Program-made: the position numbers and the translations under genes | Shown here: positions 42,653-53,441 of the stretch, piece after piece | Layout: every line of letters starts with the position of its first letter | Numbering within the stretch: the first letter of the stretch is position 1 | Source of the DNA: Ruegeria arenilitoris | GTDB lineage: Bacteria; Pseudomonadota; Alphaproteobacteria; Rhodobacterales; Rhodobacteraceae | Reading direction: 5' to 3' | Length of the DNA: 64,000 nt | NCBI RefSeq assembly: GCF_013032445.1 | Contig: NZ_WQCA01000008.1 | Span: 1-64,000, forward strand | Notes under the pieces: generated by a model | What the model was told of the DNA's origin: nothing | The model's database searches: none | The model's input: only the letters and a program-made list of their open reading frames with translations

Positions 42653-43339
42653 CCTACAAGGGGAAAGTGGCAGCCTGTTTCGAACCGGAATACGGTTAAA
42701 GGAAAAGGCGTCAGGTGCGCAGACACGGTCTATGCATGTACCCTTGCGGATACTCCTGACGCCTTGCCGGGTCGACACGTCCGCAGACGTCCCGAGCCAG
42801 TTTCCGCAGCCCCTGAAAGAGCCACGGCCGCTGTACAGCACCCGAAGGCACCACACAGTTTGCGACGGCCTTCTGAGAGGATGACCACTGATCCGGATAC
42901 GACACCCCGATCACCAAACATCCACCGGTAAGTCTCGGCGCAACAAGTCAGATCCTAAAACCTGCCCTCACCGCGCAGACCCCCTAGCCTTTGCGCCCCA
43001 CCCCGTTCCTGAGAACTGTTGTGGTACAGAGACTGTCGCATTGGCGCCTGTGATCCGACAAGAAAATAGCACTGCAGCATAAAAAATAGGCGGGGATAAC
43101 ATGTTGATATCCTTTGGGAGGGATTTGGGGATAACTCAGGAATTCTCGCTGCAGCGTCAGCTTGAGGCAGGAAAACTCTGAATTGGCGCAAAACACCCAA
43201 CGACATCACGTTTCTGCAACTGCATTGGGCCCAATCTGGTTGCTGACCACAATATCTGAGGATCCCGGTTCTTAAATCCCCACTTCGCGATTCGTATCAC
43301 ACCCCGCATTTTGCCATCGAGAAATTTAGAAACGGAACC
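42653..43339. other. non-coding region with one further inverted repeat
   Basis: No gene is supported. A 9-bp inverted repeat, GGCGTCAGG (42707-42715) with CCTGACGCC (42755-42763), brackets 39 nt and may belong to a small RNA. The open frames here lack ribosome sites and protein-like composition. Confidence 0.4.
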
Positions 43340-43506
43340 CGGGTCGGACGCGCCTCCTCCTCATCTGAGACGTAGCGCTGAAGGCTCGCGAGGTTCGGGC
43401 GGCCAACGCCAGTTTACGCCGTAAACCGGCACAGGCCGATCCAAACCTTGTCGCAGGCAGGACGAAGCGCGTCCGACCCGTCTCCCTCCCGTTGGAGACT
43501 TTGTTT
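43340..43506 (+). ncRNA. probable structured small RNA with its own terminator
   Basis: A perfect 14-bp closing stem joins 43340-43353 (CGGGTCGGACGCGC) to 43467-43480. Inside it a second arm stacks from 43388 to 43454: GCG, AGGTT, GG, GGCC, GCC and GTTTAC pair in order with GTAAAC, GGC, GGCC, CC, AACCT and CGC around a 3-nt GCC loop. Right after the closing stem, GTCTCC-N8-GGAGAC is followed by TTTGTTT, a plus-strand intrinsic terminator. The overall rod with an internal loop recalls 6S-type RNAs, but I cannot identify the family. The fold is seen directly; transcription is inferred. Confidence 0.5.
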
Positions 43507-43607
43507 CCGCTTCCTGAGAAACGTTCTGGCCCGGCCGGGATTACCGTTTACACGCTGCGGCAGACTGCCGCCAGCACCCCCTACAGACCGACCAGGCCAG
43601 ATACGCT

Positions 43608-44054
43608 TCAGTTCACCTGACGTTCCAGAACGGTGCTGTAGGTCGTTCCGTTACGCAGGCTACGGAAATCCGCATAGATTTTACCCTCTTCGTACCGGGC
43701 ATCGATCAACGCATTCGCGCCAATGACCAGCGGTGAGGTTTCGACGATCCCGATGCTACCCGACCCATCGAGGCTGATGGTCCCGGTGGCCTCATTCACG
43801 TTCCATTCAGTATCGCCGTCACGCCGCCACTTGCTGGGGCCCCAAAAAACGTTTTCCTCCTGAATCTGGATATCCAGCATCCACTCAGCTTGGTTGAAAC
43901 GCGGCTCTTCACCACGATGGGCATGGGTTGGCGAAACGGTCGTGTACGACCCCAGCCATGTGCCGCGCAGGTCCGGTGCGTCGGCCAAAGCGGCTGTTCC
44001 TAGGGTGAGGGTCGCGGCCAGAGCGGCTGCTCCGGCAGTCATGTATCTGGTCAT
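43608..44054 (-). CDS. secreted hypothetical protein
   Basis: This 148-residue protein has a signal peptide (MTRYMTAGAAALAATLTLGT, cleavage after ALA-D). The mature beta-rich domain begins APDLRGTWLGSYTTVSPTHA, resembling lipocalin-like periplasmic proteins (RGTW start and repeated strands), but no named family is certain. GGAGGAGAG precedes the ATG. It is on the same strand as the next secreted protein gene, separated by a hairpin. Confidence 0.75.
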   Translation of the reverse strand: MTRYMTAGAAALAATLTLGTAALADAPDLRGTWLGSYTTVSPTHAHRGEEPRFNQAEWMLDIQIQEENVFWGPSKWRRDGDTEWNVNEATGTISLDGSGSIGIVETSPLVIGANALIDARYEEGKIYADFRSLRNGTTYSTVLERQVN

Positions 44055-44180
44055 TGGCTCTCTCCTCCAAAGCTGTGGCCGTCCTTGGCCTGCTGATCAG
44101 ATTGGGAGCGAGAAAGCCGGTTACAACTTACCTAAGGGAAACTTCATGATTGGTTCACTGAACCCTAAGACGGCTACAAC

Positions 44181-44203
44181 AGGCGGGGCCACAAACCCCG
44201 CCT
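44181..44203 (-). terminator. hairpin between the two secreted-protein genes
   Basis: AGGCGGGG pairs with CCCCGCCT around CCACAAA, just downstream (minus strand) of the stop at 44225. There is no clear U-tract. Confidence 0.5.
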
Positions 44204-44224
44204 TAACCCATTGTGAGGTTTAGC

Positions 44225-44710
44225 CTATTCCACCGTTAAACTGCCAGTGATCGTGTTCACAAATTTCTTGGTGTCCGGGTCGGTCAGGGATGAGAATGTC
44301 CCTCCGCCCGTTGCGCTCGCCCAATTGCCCGAGCCGCCCGAGACGGTCCAGTCCCCGGTCAAAGCGCCATCCGCACCGAACCCCGAGGCAACCCATGTCA
44401 TCACCGCCTTTTCCCCTGCGGCAGTGTCGAACACACAATTTCCGGTGCCCGAGACCCCGGCCCCATTGACCAGCAGCGCGCCGAAACACGCGCCTGACGC
44501 CCCCTCCAGAGGGTGGCCGGCTGCGACCTCGAAACTGTCATAATTGGTCTGCGTTTTCACCACCGCATGCCCGTCCGCGATACCGTAGACCTCATTCGCA
44601 TTCATCCCCATGCCCTTGCCTGCGGCGTCATGGGTCTCGGCTACGGCCAGACCTCCGGACAAGCCGAGCGTCAGGGCTGTGGTTGCGGTCGCAATTAAGA
44701 ACTTGTGCAT
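44225..44710 (-). CDS. secreted beta-rich hypothetical protein
   Basis: This 161-residue protein has a signal peptide (MHKFLIATATTALTLGLSGG, cleavage near AVAET). Its mature part is Gly-rich with two cysteines (GACFGALLVNGAGVSGTGNC) and a GDWTVSGGSGNWASATGGGT segment. This resembles allene-oxide-cyclase-like/dirigent barrels, which share the GGTG-rich strand pattern. Function unknown; a periplasmic or extracellular location is expected. Confidence 0.75.
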   Translation of the reverse strand: MHKFLIATATTALTLGLSGGLAVAETHDAAGKGMGMNANEVYGIADGHAVVKTQTNYDSFEVAAGHPLEGASGACFGALLVNGAGVSGTGNCVFDTAAGEKAVMTWVASGFGADGALTGDWTVSGGSGNWASATGGGTFSSLTDPDTKKFVNTITGSLTVE

Positions 44711-44827
44711 AATAACCTCTCATTTCTGAGGGGCAGGCGTTGCAAGCATTTGAAAAATAAAACCGCCTGAACGCGGTCCCCCGCGCGGAGGATAACACAT
44801 TCCGTTCTTTGCGTCTAAACTGGGCGC

Positions 44828-45007
44828 TCAGCCTTCGAGCTTGCGAGCCACCAGAAACGAGACAGGGAACGCCGCCACAAAGCCAACAACCGCCGCGATC
44901 AGCAGAGTTGTCCACGCGGCGTGCCCCATGACCAGCACCGCAATAACCGCGCACCCGGCAAGGGTGGAACCAAGGAAGATGTGAAGGATCAGCGTCAGGG
45001 GCGACAT
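44828..45007 (-). CDS. small conserved membrane protein (often mis-annotated as CTP synthetase)
   Basis: This 59-residue protein, MSPLTLILHIFLGSTLAGCA onward, has two membrane helices (LILHIFLGSTLAGCAVIAVL; WTTLLIAAVVGFVAAFPVSF) and a short KLEG tail. GAGG precedes the ATG at 45007. Proteins of this type are widespread in Rhodobacteraceae and carry a misleading enzyme name in some annotations; nothing enzymatic is visible. Confidence 0.72.
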   Translation of the reverse strand: MSPLTLILHIFLGSTLAGCAVIAVLVMGHAAWTTLLIAAVVGFVAAFPVSFLVARKLEG

Positions 45008-45119
45008 GGGGGCCTCGTGTTTTTCAGTGTGTTTCCGGGGACGCTAGTACCGAGGCTGAAAGCGGTCCTTGATCTGGGTCAGACTGCCGGTTGATTTCAG
45101 GCAAAATAGCGCGGCGCAA

Positions 45120-45440
45120 TCAGGCCCATGCCAGCGCCGTGCCAACCAGGACAAGGGCAATCCCCACGGCTTCGCGATAAGAGAAGTTTTCGCCAAACAG
45201 AAAGTACGAGGCGATGGCGATCAGGATGACTTCGGCCCCCAGAATGCCGGTATAGATGATGCCCAGCCGCTCCTCGCGCAGGGCGGCGAGTTCTAGCGTT
45301 GCGGCGGCCAGCAGGGTCGCGACGATCAGCAGGCTGAGGCCAACACCGGGGATTTTCCACCAGAACTTCATCGCGATCATGGCAACGGAATAAAGGCCTG
45401 CTGATCCAAAAGCGATAAGGGGAACGAGCGATGTGGACAT
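45120..45440 (-). CDS. small multidrug-resistance/EamA-like four-helix membrane protein
   Basis: This 106-residue protein has four predicted helices (LVPLIAFGSAGLYSVAMIAM; LSLLIVATLLAAATLELAAL; IIYTGILGAEVILIAIASYF; EAVGIALVLVGTALAWA). Size and topology match half-size DMT/SMR transporters, which work as dimers. The Glu in ILGAEVILIA sits late compared with the SMR catalytic Glu, so drug export cannot be assumed. GGAGG supports the ATG at 45440. Confidence 0.75.
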   Translation of the reverse strand: MSTSLVPLIAFGSAGLYSVAMIAMKFWWKIPGVGLSLLIVATLLAAATLELAALREERLGIIYTGILGAEVILIAIASYFLFGENFSYREAVGIALVLVGTALAWA

Positions 45441-45627
45441 AGGGGCCTCCTGCACAGGTTGCCGTTAGGTCAACTGTAACAGATGGGCTGATTTACGGCT
45501 GTGAGGTGGGTCACAGTTTCAGGTTCCATTCTCGCTTTTCTTCTTGTGTTTTTTTGCCCCCGAACTTGCAGTGATGGGTCGACCTGTTCAAAATTCAATT
45601 ATTCATATACGACTGGGGAGAGGTGCA

Positions 45628-46575
45628 ATGACAACACTTTGCGAAATAGGTCAAACCGGAGTGCGAATCCCACGAATTGGCTTTGGATCAACCGGTATAG
45701 GCAACATTCCACAGATTTACGGTTACGAAGTTGATGAGAATAGGGCGCGCGAGACCATACGTGCCATACTTGCCCGGCCCGACGGGTTTATCGACACCGC
45801 CCGAGGCTATGCGTTGGGGCGTAGCGAGGAGCGCATCGGGAGTGTCATCCGTGAACTCGGTGGCTGGCCGAAAGGCCGCGTTCTGTCCACAAAAGTAGAC
45901 CGTGACATGGAAACGAGTGTTTTCGACGCCGCCCAAGCGCGGCGGTCCTTTGAACAAAGCCTCAAGGCTCTTGAGGTAGATCGCGTGGACATCCTTCATC
46001 TGCACGACCCGGAATACGCTGGTGACGTAACTGAGATTACCCGCAGCGGAGGTGCGCTGGACGAATTATTTAAAATTAAAGAGGAAGGATTGGCAACTGC
46101 AGTTGGTCTGGCGGGCGGGCAGTTGGATGTGTTGATGCCAATGCTGCGCGAACGGGATTTCGACGTGGTGATGACTCACAACCGGCACACGCTTGTAAAC
46201 ATGAATGCGGCGCCGTTGATCGAACTGGCCAACTCGAAGGACATTACGGTGTTAAACGCAGCGCCTTACTCCGGCGGAATCTTGGCCAGAGGCAGCGCAA
46301 TCCATCATTTCTACGTCTATCGGCCAGCAACAGAAGAAACGCTCGCACCTGTGCGCGCGGTTGAGGAAATCTGTGCCCGCTATGACGTGCCCCTAGGCGC
46401 CTTAGCGCTGCAATTCTCGATGCAGGACGCAAAAATAGCGTCAACGGTGTGTGGAGTGACTTGGCCACAGCATGTTAGACAAACACTCGAATGGGCGGAT
46501 TGGGATATCCCAAGAGCGGTTTGGAGTGAACTCGCGGAACTTGGTCAGAGTGACGCTGATCCTGAGGCCGTATAG
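45628..46575 (+). CDS. aldo/keto reductase (L-fucose/D-threo-aldose dehydrogenase-like)
   Basis: This 315-residue TIM-barrel oxidoreductase has FIDTARGYALGRSEERIGSV with the catalytic Asp and Tyr, STKVDRD with the Lys, and DILHLHDPE with the His. The C-terminal CGVTWPQHVRQTLEW binds NADP(H). The sequence resembles the D-threo-aldose 1-dehydrogenase branch. GGAGAGG supports the start at 45628; the open frame extends to 45544 without support. It stands alone, convergent with lepA. Confidence 0.88.
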   Translation: MTTLCEIGQTGVRIPRIGFGSTGIGNIPQIYGYEVDENRARETIRAILARPDGFIDTARGYALGRSEERIGSVIRELGGWPKGRVLSTKVDRDMETSVFDAAQARRSFEQSLKALEVDRVDILHLHDPEYAGDVTEITRSGGALDELFKIKEEGLATAVGLAGGQLDVLMPMLRERDFDVVMTHNRHTLVNMNAAPLIELANSKDITVLNAAPYSGGILARGSAIHHFYVYRPATEETLAPVRAVEEICARYDVPLGALALQFSMQDAKIASTVCGVTWPQHVRQTLEWADWDIPRAVWSELAELGQSDADPEAV

Positions 46576-46603
46576 AACCGATCAACGGAGAGGAAGGACA
46601 GCC

Positions 46604-48403
<1,800 letters not shown>

Positions 48404-48564
48404 GGATCGGGATATGTCCGTAGATTGGCCCCTCGTCAAGCCGGGAAGCGCGCTGAAAACACACACAGAGCGCGTTATTGGCCAACCGTATTTACAGTAA
48501 ATTGAGGTCTGAGGGCAATTTTGCTACCAACAAACCCAAACACGACTAAAGAGCAGTATAGAAC

Positions 48565-49671
48565 ATGGCAGACTATTCCATCTTTGTGCTTGGTGAAAGT
48601 CAGCTGTCGATCTCGTTGGCGCAGGGGCTTGACGGCATAACTCAAGGTGATGGCTCGCACCTTATTAGTCAAACCATCACGATCGACTCGCGCTCGGCCA
48701 CCGAAGTGTTCATCACCGATGCAGGAAGCGACGCCAGTTTTTCCGATAATGACGGCGATCAGAGATTGGATGGGGATCAAACGATTGACGGGGTATTGTT
48801 CACTGATGGCACTCGGGTCGAAGCCGAATATGGCATCACGCTGACGGACGGTGAGAACAACTATCAAGCCGTTGCGTTCAATGTGAACAACTCATCCCCG
48901 GCCTATGGAACGGTGGAGGGCCTGGCCTTCATCGGTGGCCCGGGTGCGTTTCCACCGGCCGGTGTGGAACTGATCGTCGTTGGCACGCAGGAAGGACCTA
49001 GTTTTGAGGCCGCTGATTATGTCACACCCATTTGTTACAGCCGCGGGACACTGATACGCACTGATCAGGGGGACATTCCGATTGAGAAGATAAACCCTGG
49101 CGATAGGGTTTGGACACAGGACGATGGGTATGCCCCTGTACGGTGGATCGGATCGCAGAGCGTGATCGCGACGGGGCGCTTCAGAATGGTTGAAATCCCC
49201 GGCGGTGTGCTTTCGAACTTTGCACCGCTTTTCGTGTCGCAACAGCACAGGCTGCTTTTCACCCATTCCCTTGCCGAACTGCATTTTGGCATGTCCGAGG
49301 TTTTTGTTCCGGCCATCAGTTTTGTGGACGTCGGCCTCGCCGGGCTGTCGGGCGAAAAAACGACCTGCTATCATCACCTTCTGTTGGATCAGCACTCGGT
49401 AATCAAAGCCAACGGCGCGGCTTCTGAAAGCCTCCTTGCGACGCCCTTGGGCGCGAGTGATGACCCTGACGCTCTCTTTTTCCCCGATCTCGCCGTGCAA
49501 AACTCACACGCGACGCAGACTGCCAGGCTGGCCCTGAGACGTCGCGACGCCACGTTTTTACTGCAGAAAATCTTGTCCATTGATCCAAGGGGCCGTTTGA
49601 TTCATACTCCCGCCCAGACCGAGAGAGACGATAGATTTCTCCGGGCAGGCAAAAACGAGGCTCGAGCATGA
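48565..49671 (+). CDS. Hint-domain (Hedgehog/intein-like) exoprotein
   Basis: The protein has 368 residues. The N-terminal part (about 1-150) is an acidic beta-rich segment with no recognised domain (FITDAGSDASFSDNDGDQRL). A Hint domain of the type found in many roseobacter secreted proteins follows. It begins at CYSRGTLIRTDQGDIPIEKI (nucleophile Cys near 156), continues PGDRVWTQDDGYAPVRWIG and SQQHRLLF, and ends near residue 330. There is no signal peptide, consistent with type I or other unconventional export. Its stop overlaps the next gene (ATGA). A second Hint protein lies at 54603-55787. Confidence 0.85.
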   Translation: MADYSIFVLGESQLSISLAQGLDGITQGDGSHLISQTITIDSRSATEVFITDAGSDASFSDNDGDQRLDGDQTIDGVLFTDGTRVEAEYGITLTDGENNYQAVAFNVNNSSPAYGTVEGLAFIGGPGAFPPAGVELIVVGTQEGPSFEAADYVTPICYSRGTLIRTDQGDIPIEKINPGDRVWTQDDGYAPVRWIGSQSVIATGRFRMVEIPGGVLSNFAPLFVSQQHRLLFTHSLAELHFGMSEVFVPAISFVDVGLAGLSGEKTTCYHHLLLDQHSVIKANGAASESLLATPLGASDDPDALFFPDLAVQNSHATQTARLALRRRDATFLLQKILSIDPRGRLIHTPAQTERDDRFLRAGKNEARA

Positions 49672-49979
49672 AACAGTTCCTCCTAATCGCACTCTGTGCC
49701 ACGTCGATCTCGACCGTGGTACCGCAGGCTGTCGAGGCGGCACAAATCAAACGCGCATGTCTGGCGTCCGACCGTACGGCAGCAACACGTGACCGGTGCA
49801 GCTGCATCCAGCGTGTCGCCAATCAGGCGCTTACCCGCAGCGATCAAAAAACGGTCGCCAAGTGGTTTACCGACCCCCATCAGGCGCAAGAATTGAAGAT
49901 GTCGCAAACCGCACACGATGATGCGCTGTGGGATCGGTATCGGAACTTCGGCCAGATGGCGCAGGCGATCTGCAGCTAA
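49668..49979 (+). CDS. small secreted cysteine-containing protein
   Basis: This 103-residue protein has a signal peptide (MKQFLLIALCATSISTVVPQ, cleavage near VEAAQ). Its mature domain has Cys residues in RACLASD, RCSCIQRV and QAICS that could form two disulfides. It overlaps the Hint gene stop by 4 bp, so the two are co-translated. Similar small proteins with a C-x-C-I-Q motif occur in roseobacters, but the function is unknown. Confidence 0.8.
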   Translation: MKQFLLIALCATSISTVVPQAVEAAQIKRACLASDRTAATRDRCSCIQRVANQALTRSDQKTVAKWFTDPHQAQELKMSQTAHDDALWDRYRNFGQMAQAICS

Positions 49980-50045
49980 GCTAATCTCAATCCTTGACCT
50001 GATCCGCACTGCGCCCCAGAAAAGGCGCAGCGAAAGGGATATCTG

Positions 50046-50987
50046 ATGGTTATGAAAGGGCTGACCCTGCGCGGGCTCGAAGTGTTCGAGGCCTTAGCGC
50101 GGACGGGATCGGTGGCGCAAGCCGCCGAGATCACGGGGCTCAGCCAGCCTTCGGTGTCTCAGCAATTGCGCAATCTGGAAAACGCTCTGGGGACCGAATT
50201 GGTCGATCACGGACGCCGCCCGATGCGGCTGACGCAGGCGGGGCGCAGCTTTCTGGCCCGGACCGAGGCGGTGCTGGCCGAGTTGCAGATGGCCCAGAGC
50301 GAGTTGACCGTGATGGATTTGGGGCACCTGACCACCCTGTCGATTGGGTTGATCGACGATTTCGACAATGACCTGACCCCACGGCTGGCAACTCTTCTGG
50401 CCGACAGTTTGACCCGTTCGAACTTCAAGCTGCTCACCCTGCCCAGCCTGGATTTGTTCGAAGAGCTTGAGGCCCAGCGCCTGCATCTGATGGTGTCGGC
50501 TCATTCCGGTGAGGTGCTGGAGGGCGTGGTCGAATACCCATTGGTGCAGGATCCGTTCATTCTGGTGACGCCCAAAGGCGTTGAGAACGCCGTTCAGGAC
50601 CTGCCCTTTCTCCGCTATGCCCGCGAACAACTGATCAGCCGCCAGATCGAGGCTCATCTGGCCCGGCAGCGACTGGAATACGAAGAGCGGTTCGAAATCG
50701 GCTCGCATCTGGCCCTGATGGCGATGGTCGCGCGCGGCCTTGGCTGGGCCATCACAACTCCGTTGGGTTATATGCGAGCCACTCGTTTCCATGACGCGCT
50801 CGAAGCCCACCCCGCCCCTTTCGGAGACTTTGCGCGCACGATTTCCCTGTTCACTCGCACCGACTGGTCCGATCAGGTTCCTCAAGAAGTCGCGGGCATG
50901 ATGCGTCGCCTGATGCGCAACCAGATCGTCGATCCGGCACTGGCGCAGTTGCCATGGCTCACCGACCGCCTGAAGGTGATGGGTTAA
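50046..50987 (+). CDS. LysR-family transcriptional regulator
   Basis: This 313-residue protein has the helix-turn-helix LEVFEALARTGSVAQAAEIT then GLSQPSVSQQLRNLENALG (residues 9-47) and a typical effector domain to residue 295. AAAGGG lies before the ATG. There is no divergent partner; it overlaps the convergent phosphatase gene by 4 bp. The effector and target cannot be read from the sequence. Confidence 0.9.
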   Translation: MVMKGLTLRGLEVFEALARTGSVAQAAEITGLSQPSVSQQLRNLENALGTELVDHGRRPMRLTQAGRSFLARTEAVLAELQMAQSELTVMDLGHLTTLSIGLIDDFDNDLTPRLATLLADSLTRSNFKLLTLPSLDLFEELEAQRLHLMVSAHSGEVLEGVVEYPLVQDPFILVTPKGVENAVQDLPFLRYAREQLISRQIEAHLARQRLEYEERFEIGSHLALMAMVARGLGWAITTPLGYMRATRFHDALEAHPAPFGDFARTISLFTRTDWSDQVPQEVAGMMRRLMRNQIVDPALAQLPWLTDRLKVMG

Positions 50988-51427
50988 GCCCGCAAGTACG
51001 CGCCGAGCCCTGCGACCGCGGCCTCAATCAGGTCCAACGCCCCGTCGAAATCCCGCGTATAATAGGGGTCAGGCACATGATCAGCCCCTGTCTGAGGCGC
51101 GAAATCGGTCAGCATGCGCACCGGAGTATCGTTTCCTGCGGGTCGCAAGGCTTCGATGTTTTTGATGTTCTCAGCGTCCATACCGACGATCAGGTCGAAC
51201 CGGTTAAAATCCTCGGCCTCGAATTGCCGCGCCCGCAGATCGCTCAGGTCGATACCCCGCGCTCGCGCCGCCGCCTGCATCGGCCCATAAGGCGGCTCGC
51301 CGATATGCCAGCCCGAGGTCCCGGCACTGTCGGTCTGACAATCAGGCACCCGGGCGCGAAACACGCCCTCGGCGGCGGGAGAACGGCAGATATTGCCCAG
51401 ACAGACAAAGAGGATACGGTGGGTCAT
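50984..51427 (-). CDS. low-molecular-weight protein-tyrosine phosphatase
   Basis: This 147-residue protein has the N-terminal active-site loop FVCLGNICRSP (Cys9-x5-Arg15), the general-acid Asp in VPDPYYT, and normal family length. It could act on phosphotyrosine proteins, for example in exopolysaccharide control, or on low-molecular-weight phosphates. The start at 51427 is 28 bp from the divergent sirtuin gene. The frame is open further upstream but runs antisense into the sirtuin. Confidence 0.93.
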   Translation of the reverse strand: MTHRILFVCLGNICRSPAAEGVFRARVPDCQTDSAGTSGWHIGEPPYGPMQAAARARGIDLSDLRARQFEAEDFNRFDLIVGMDAENIKNIEALRPAGNDTPVRMLTDFAPQTGADHVPDPYYTRDFDGALDLIEAAVAGLGAYLRA

Positions 51428-51455
51428 GGGCAAAGGTGTAACGCGTGAGGCCAAG

Positions 51456-52145
51456 ATGGAAAAGATCGTCATTCTGACAGGGGCCGGAATCTCCGCCGAA
51501 AGCGGGCTGGGTACATTCCGCGACGAAGACGGTCTTTGGGCCAAACACCGCATCGAAGATGTCGCCACGCCCGAAGGCTTTGCCCGCGACCCGGCATTGG
51601 TTCACGGGTTTTACAATGCCCGCCGGGTGCAGGCTGCCGAGGCCCCACCGAACGAGGCGCACAAGGCGCTAGCCCGTCTGCAACGAGATTTTCGTGGAGA
51701 AGTGGTGATCGTCACCCAAAATGTTGACAGCCTGCACGAGGCCGGCGGCGCTCAAAACTTGATCCACATGCATGGCACGCTGGCCGGGGCGCTCTGTGCG
51801 GCATGTGGGCATCGTTGGACCTCGCCCCCCGAAATGGTAGTGGGTGAGCGTTGTCCGGCGTGCAACATTCCTTCGGCGCGACCGGATGTAGTTTGGTTTG
51901 GCGAGATGCCGTATCACATGGACGCAATCTACGACCATTTGGCCAGTGCGACTCTGTTCGCGGCGATCGGCACCTCCGGCCAGGTTTATCCCGCCGCCGC
52001 CTTCGTGCACGAGGCCCGTATGAGCGGCGCACAAACCGTCGAGCTAAACCTCGCCCCCTCGGATGGGGCGTCCAGTTTTGATCAAGTCATCCTCGGCCCC
52101 GCGTCAGAAACCGTCCCGAGCTGGGTAGAGGGATTACTGGGGTAG
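51456..52145 (+). CDS. cobB: NAD-dependent protein deacylase, sirtuin class III
   Basis: This 229-residue enzyme has the NAD site GAGISAESGLGTFRDEDGLW, QNVDSLHEAGG with catalytic His in HMHGTL, and the four-Cys zinc ribbon CAACGHRW..CPACNI. Tyr and Arg of the acyl-lysine pocket appear in the HGFYNARR segment, which suggests desuccinylase/deacetylase activity like CobB. GAGG supports the ATG at 51456; an ATG at 51426 is the alternative. Confidence 0.93.
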   Translation: MEKIVILTGAGISAESGLGTFRDEDGLWAKHRIEDVATPEGFARDPALVHGFYNARRVQAAEAPPNEAHKALARLQRDFRGEVVIVTQNVDSLHEAGGAQNLIHMHGTLAGALCAACGHRWTSPPEMVVGERCPACNIPSARPDVVWFGEMPYHMDAIYDHLASATLFAAIGTSGQVYPAAAFVHEARMSGAQTVELNLAPSDGASSFDQVILGPASETVPSWVEGLLG

Positions 52146-52220
52146 CCCTGATCGTAATCTCCGCAGACAGCAACGGATTTTCCTGTTTATAATGAAAGCC
52201 TAACACGCCGGGAGAGCATC

Positions 52221-52829
52221 ATGACAGACCCCCAGTTTCCACGCGAAGAAATCCTGGACGACGGCAGCCTGGACGGCCGCGATTCGTTGGGAGACCAATT
52301 AGCAGGGCTGTGGTGGACGTTTCTTCTGCGCGGCATTCTGGCCGGGGCGTTGGGCATTGCAGCGCTGTTTTGGCCAACGGGCAGCATCTCACTCTTGCTG
52401 CGGCTTGTCGGGCTGTTACTGATTTTCGACGGCGGCCTGACTCTGCTGGGCTTCGGCCGGCGCGGATTGATCGGCGGTGTGGGTATCGGCGCCCTGCTAA
52501 TCGGACTGGTGCTGTTGATCTGGCCCGAGGGCGTGGCCCGGCTGGCCTTTTTCCTTCTGGGTGCGTGGGCACTGATCATGGGGATCGGTTCTCTGATGGC
52601 CTGGCGACAGATGTCGAATCAACACCCCGATGCCGCTTCGGTCCGCAATTCAGGGGTTGTAGCGCTGATAATCGGGCTGGTGCTTATCTTCTGGCCCGGT
52701 GGCGGCATGGTGGCGCTTGGCTGGGCGATCGCCTTCGGAGCACTGGCCGTCTCAGCCGTGATGTTCTGGCTGACCGCTCGGTTCAAGCGCGCCCATGACC
52801 GCGTGGCGATGCGGGTGGTCAATCGCTGA
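52221..52829 (+). CDS. HdeD-like DUF308 membrane protein
   Basis: This 202-residue protein has six predicted helices in three similar hairpins, each with a WP or WPxG turn (ALFWPTGS, LLIWPEGV, LIFWPGGG). That is the DUF308/HdeD pattern linked to acid resistance in Escherichia coli. The N-terminal 30 residues are acidic and cytoplasmic. It stands alone with GGGAGAG before the ATG. Confidence 0.88.
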   Translation: MTDPQFPREEILDDGSLDGRDSLGDQLAGLWWTFLLRGILAGALGIAALFWPTGSISLLLRLVGLLLIFDGGLTLLGFGRRGLIGGVGIGALLIGLVLLIWPEGVARLAFFLLGAWALIMGIGSLMAWRQMSNQHPDAASVRNSGVVALIIGLVLIFWPGGGMVALGWAIAFGALAVSAVMFWLTARFKRAHDRVAMRVVNR

Positions 52830-52917
52830 TCCATCCACCCGAACGCAAACAGGCCGGGCAAAGCCCGACCTGACACATGGATGACGGCCGCAGAGCGGCT
52901 CGAAGACAGGCGTAGCC

Positions 52918-53397
52918 TCAGTTCGAATGCGAATGCGATCCGTGGCCACCTTTGTCCTGACGCTCCAGATCGACAGGAACCTCGATCTCGATCTCGCCCG
53001 CCTTCTCAAAGATCAGGGTCACGGGAACCGTCGCACCCTGCTCGAACGGAGCGGTCAGGCCCATGAACATCACATGGTCGCCACCTCGTTTTAGCATGTG
53101 GGTTTCGCCGGCCGGAATAACAAAGCCTTCCTCAACATGCACCATCTTGGCCACGCCATTGTCATCGACTTGGTGAGTATGCAGTTCGACCCGAGCAGCC
53201 GCGTCCGATTCCGCACCGATCAACCGATCGTCAGCTTCCCCGGTGTTCTGGATATTCATGAAGGCCGCGCCTGCCTTGGCCGATTTACCCGACGATCGGG
53301 CATAAGCGTCATCAACGGAAATTGCATCCTGTGCAAATGCAGTTGTGGCCAGAGTTGCAGCAGCCAATGTGGCCAACAGTTTGGATTTGAGGGACAT
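52918..53397 (-). CDS. periplasmic copper chaperone PCu(A)C
   Basis: This 159-residue protein has a signal peptide (MSLKSKLLATLAAATLATTA, cleavage AFA-Q). The PCu(A)C copper site is visible as His in ELHTHQ, Met in GVAKMVHV and HVMFM further on, the H-x10-M-x21-H-x-M arrangement. A His-rich tail (GGHGSHSHSN) may add metal binding. It delivers Cu(I) to the CuA or CuB site of cytochrome oxidase. It follows the gene at 53442-53792 on the same strand. Confidence 0.92.
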   Translation of the reverse strand: MSLKSKLLATLAAATLATTAFAQDAISVDDAYARSSGKSAKAGAAFMNIQNTGEADDRLIGAESDAAARVELHTHQVDDNGVAKMVHVEEGFVIPAGETHMLKRGGDHVMFMGLTAPFEQGATVPVTLIFEKAGEIEIEVPVDLERQDKGGHGSHSHSN

Positions 53398-53441
53398 TGC
53401 GCCTCTCCTTGCTTAGATATCTGATAGGAAAAAGAAAGTTC

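Noticed and set aside
42624..42884. 86-codon plus frame starting inside the terminator stem
   Set aside because: It begins within the hairpin after the entericidin-like gene and has no ribosome site or protein-like sequence.
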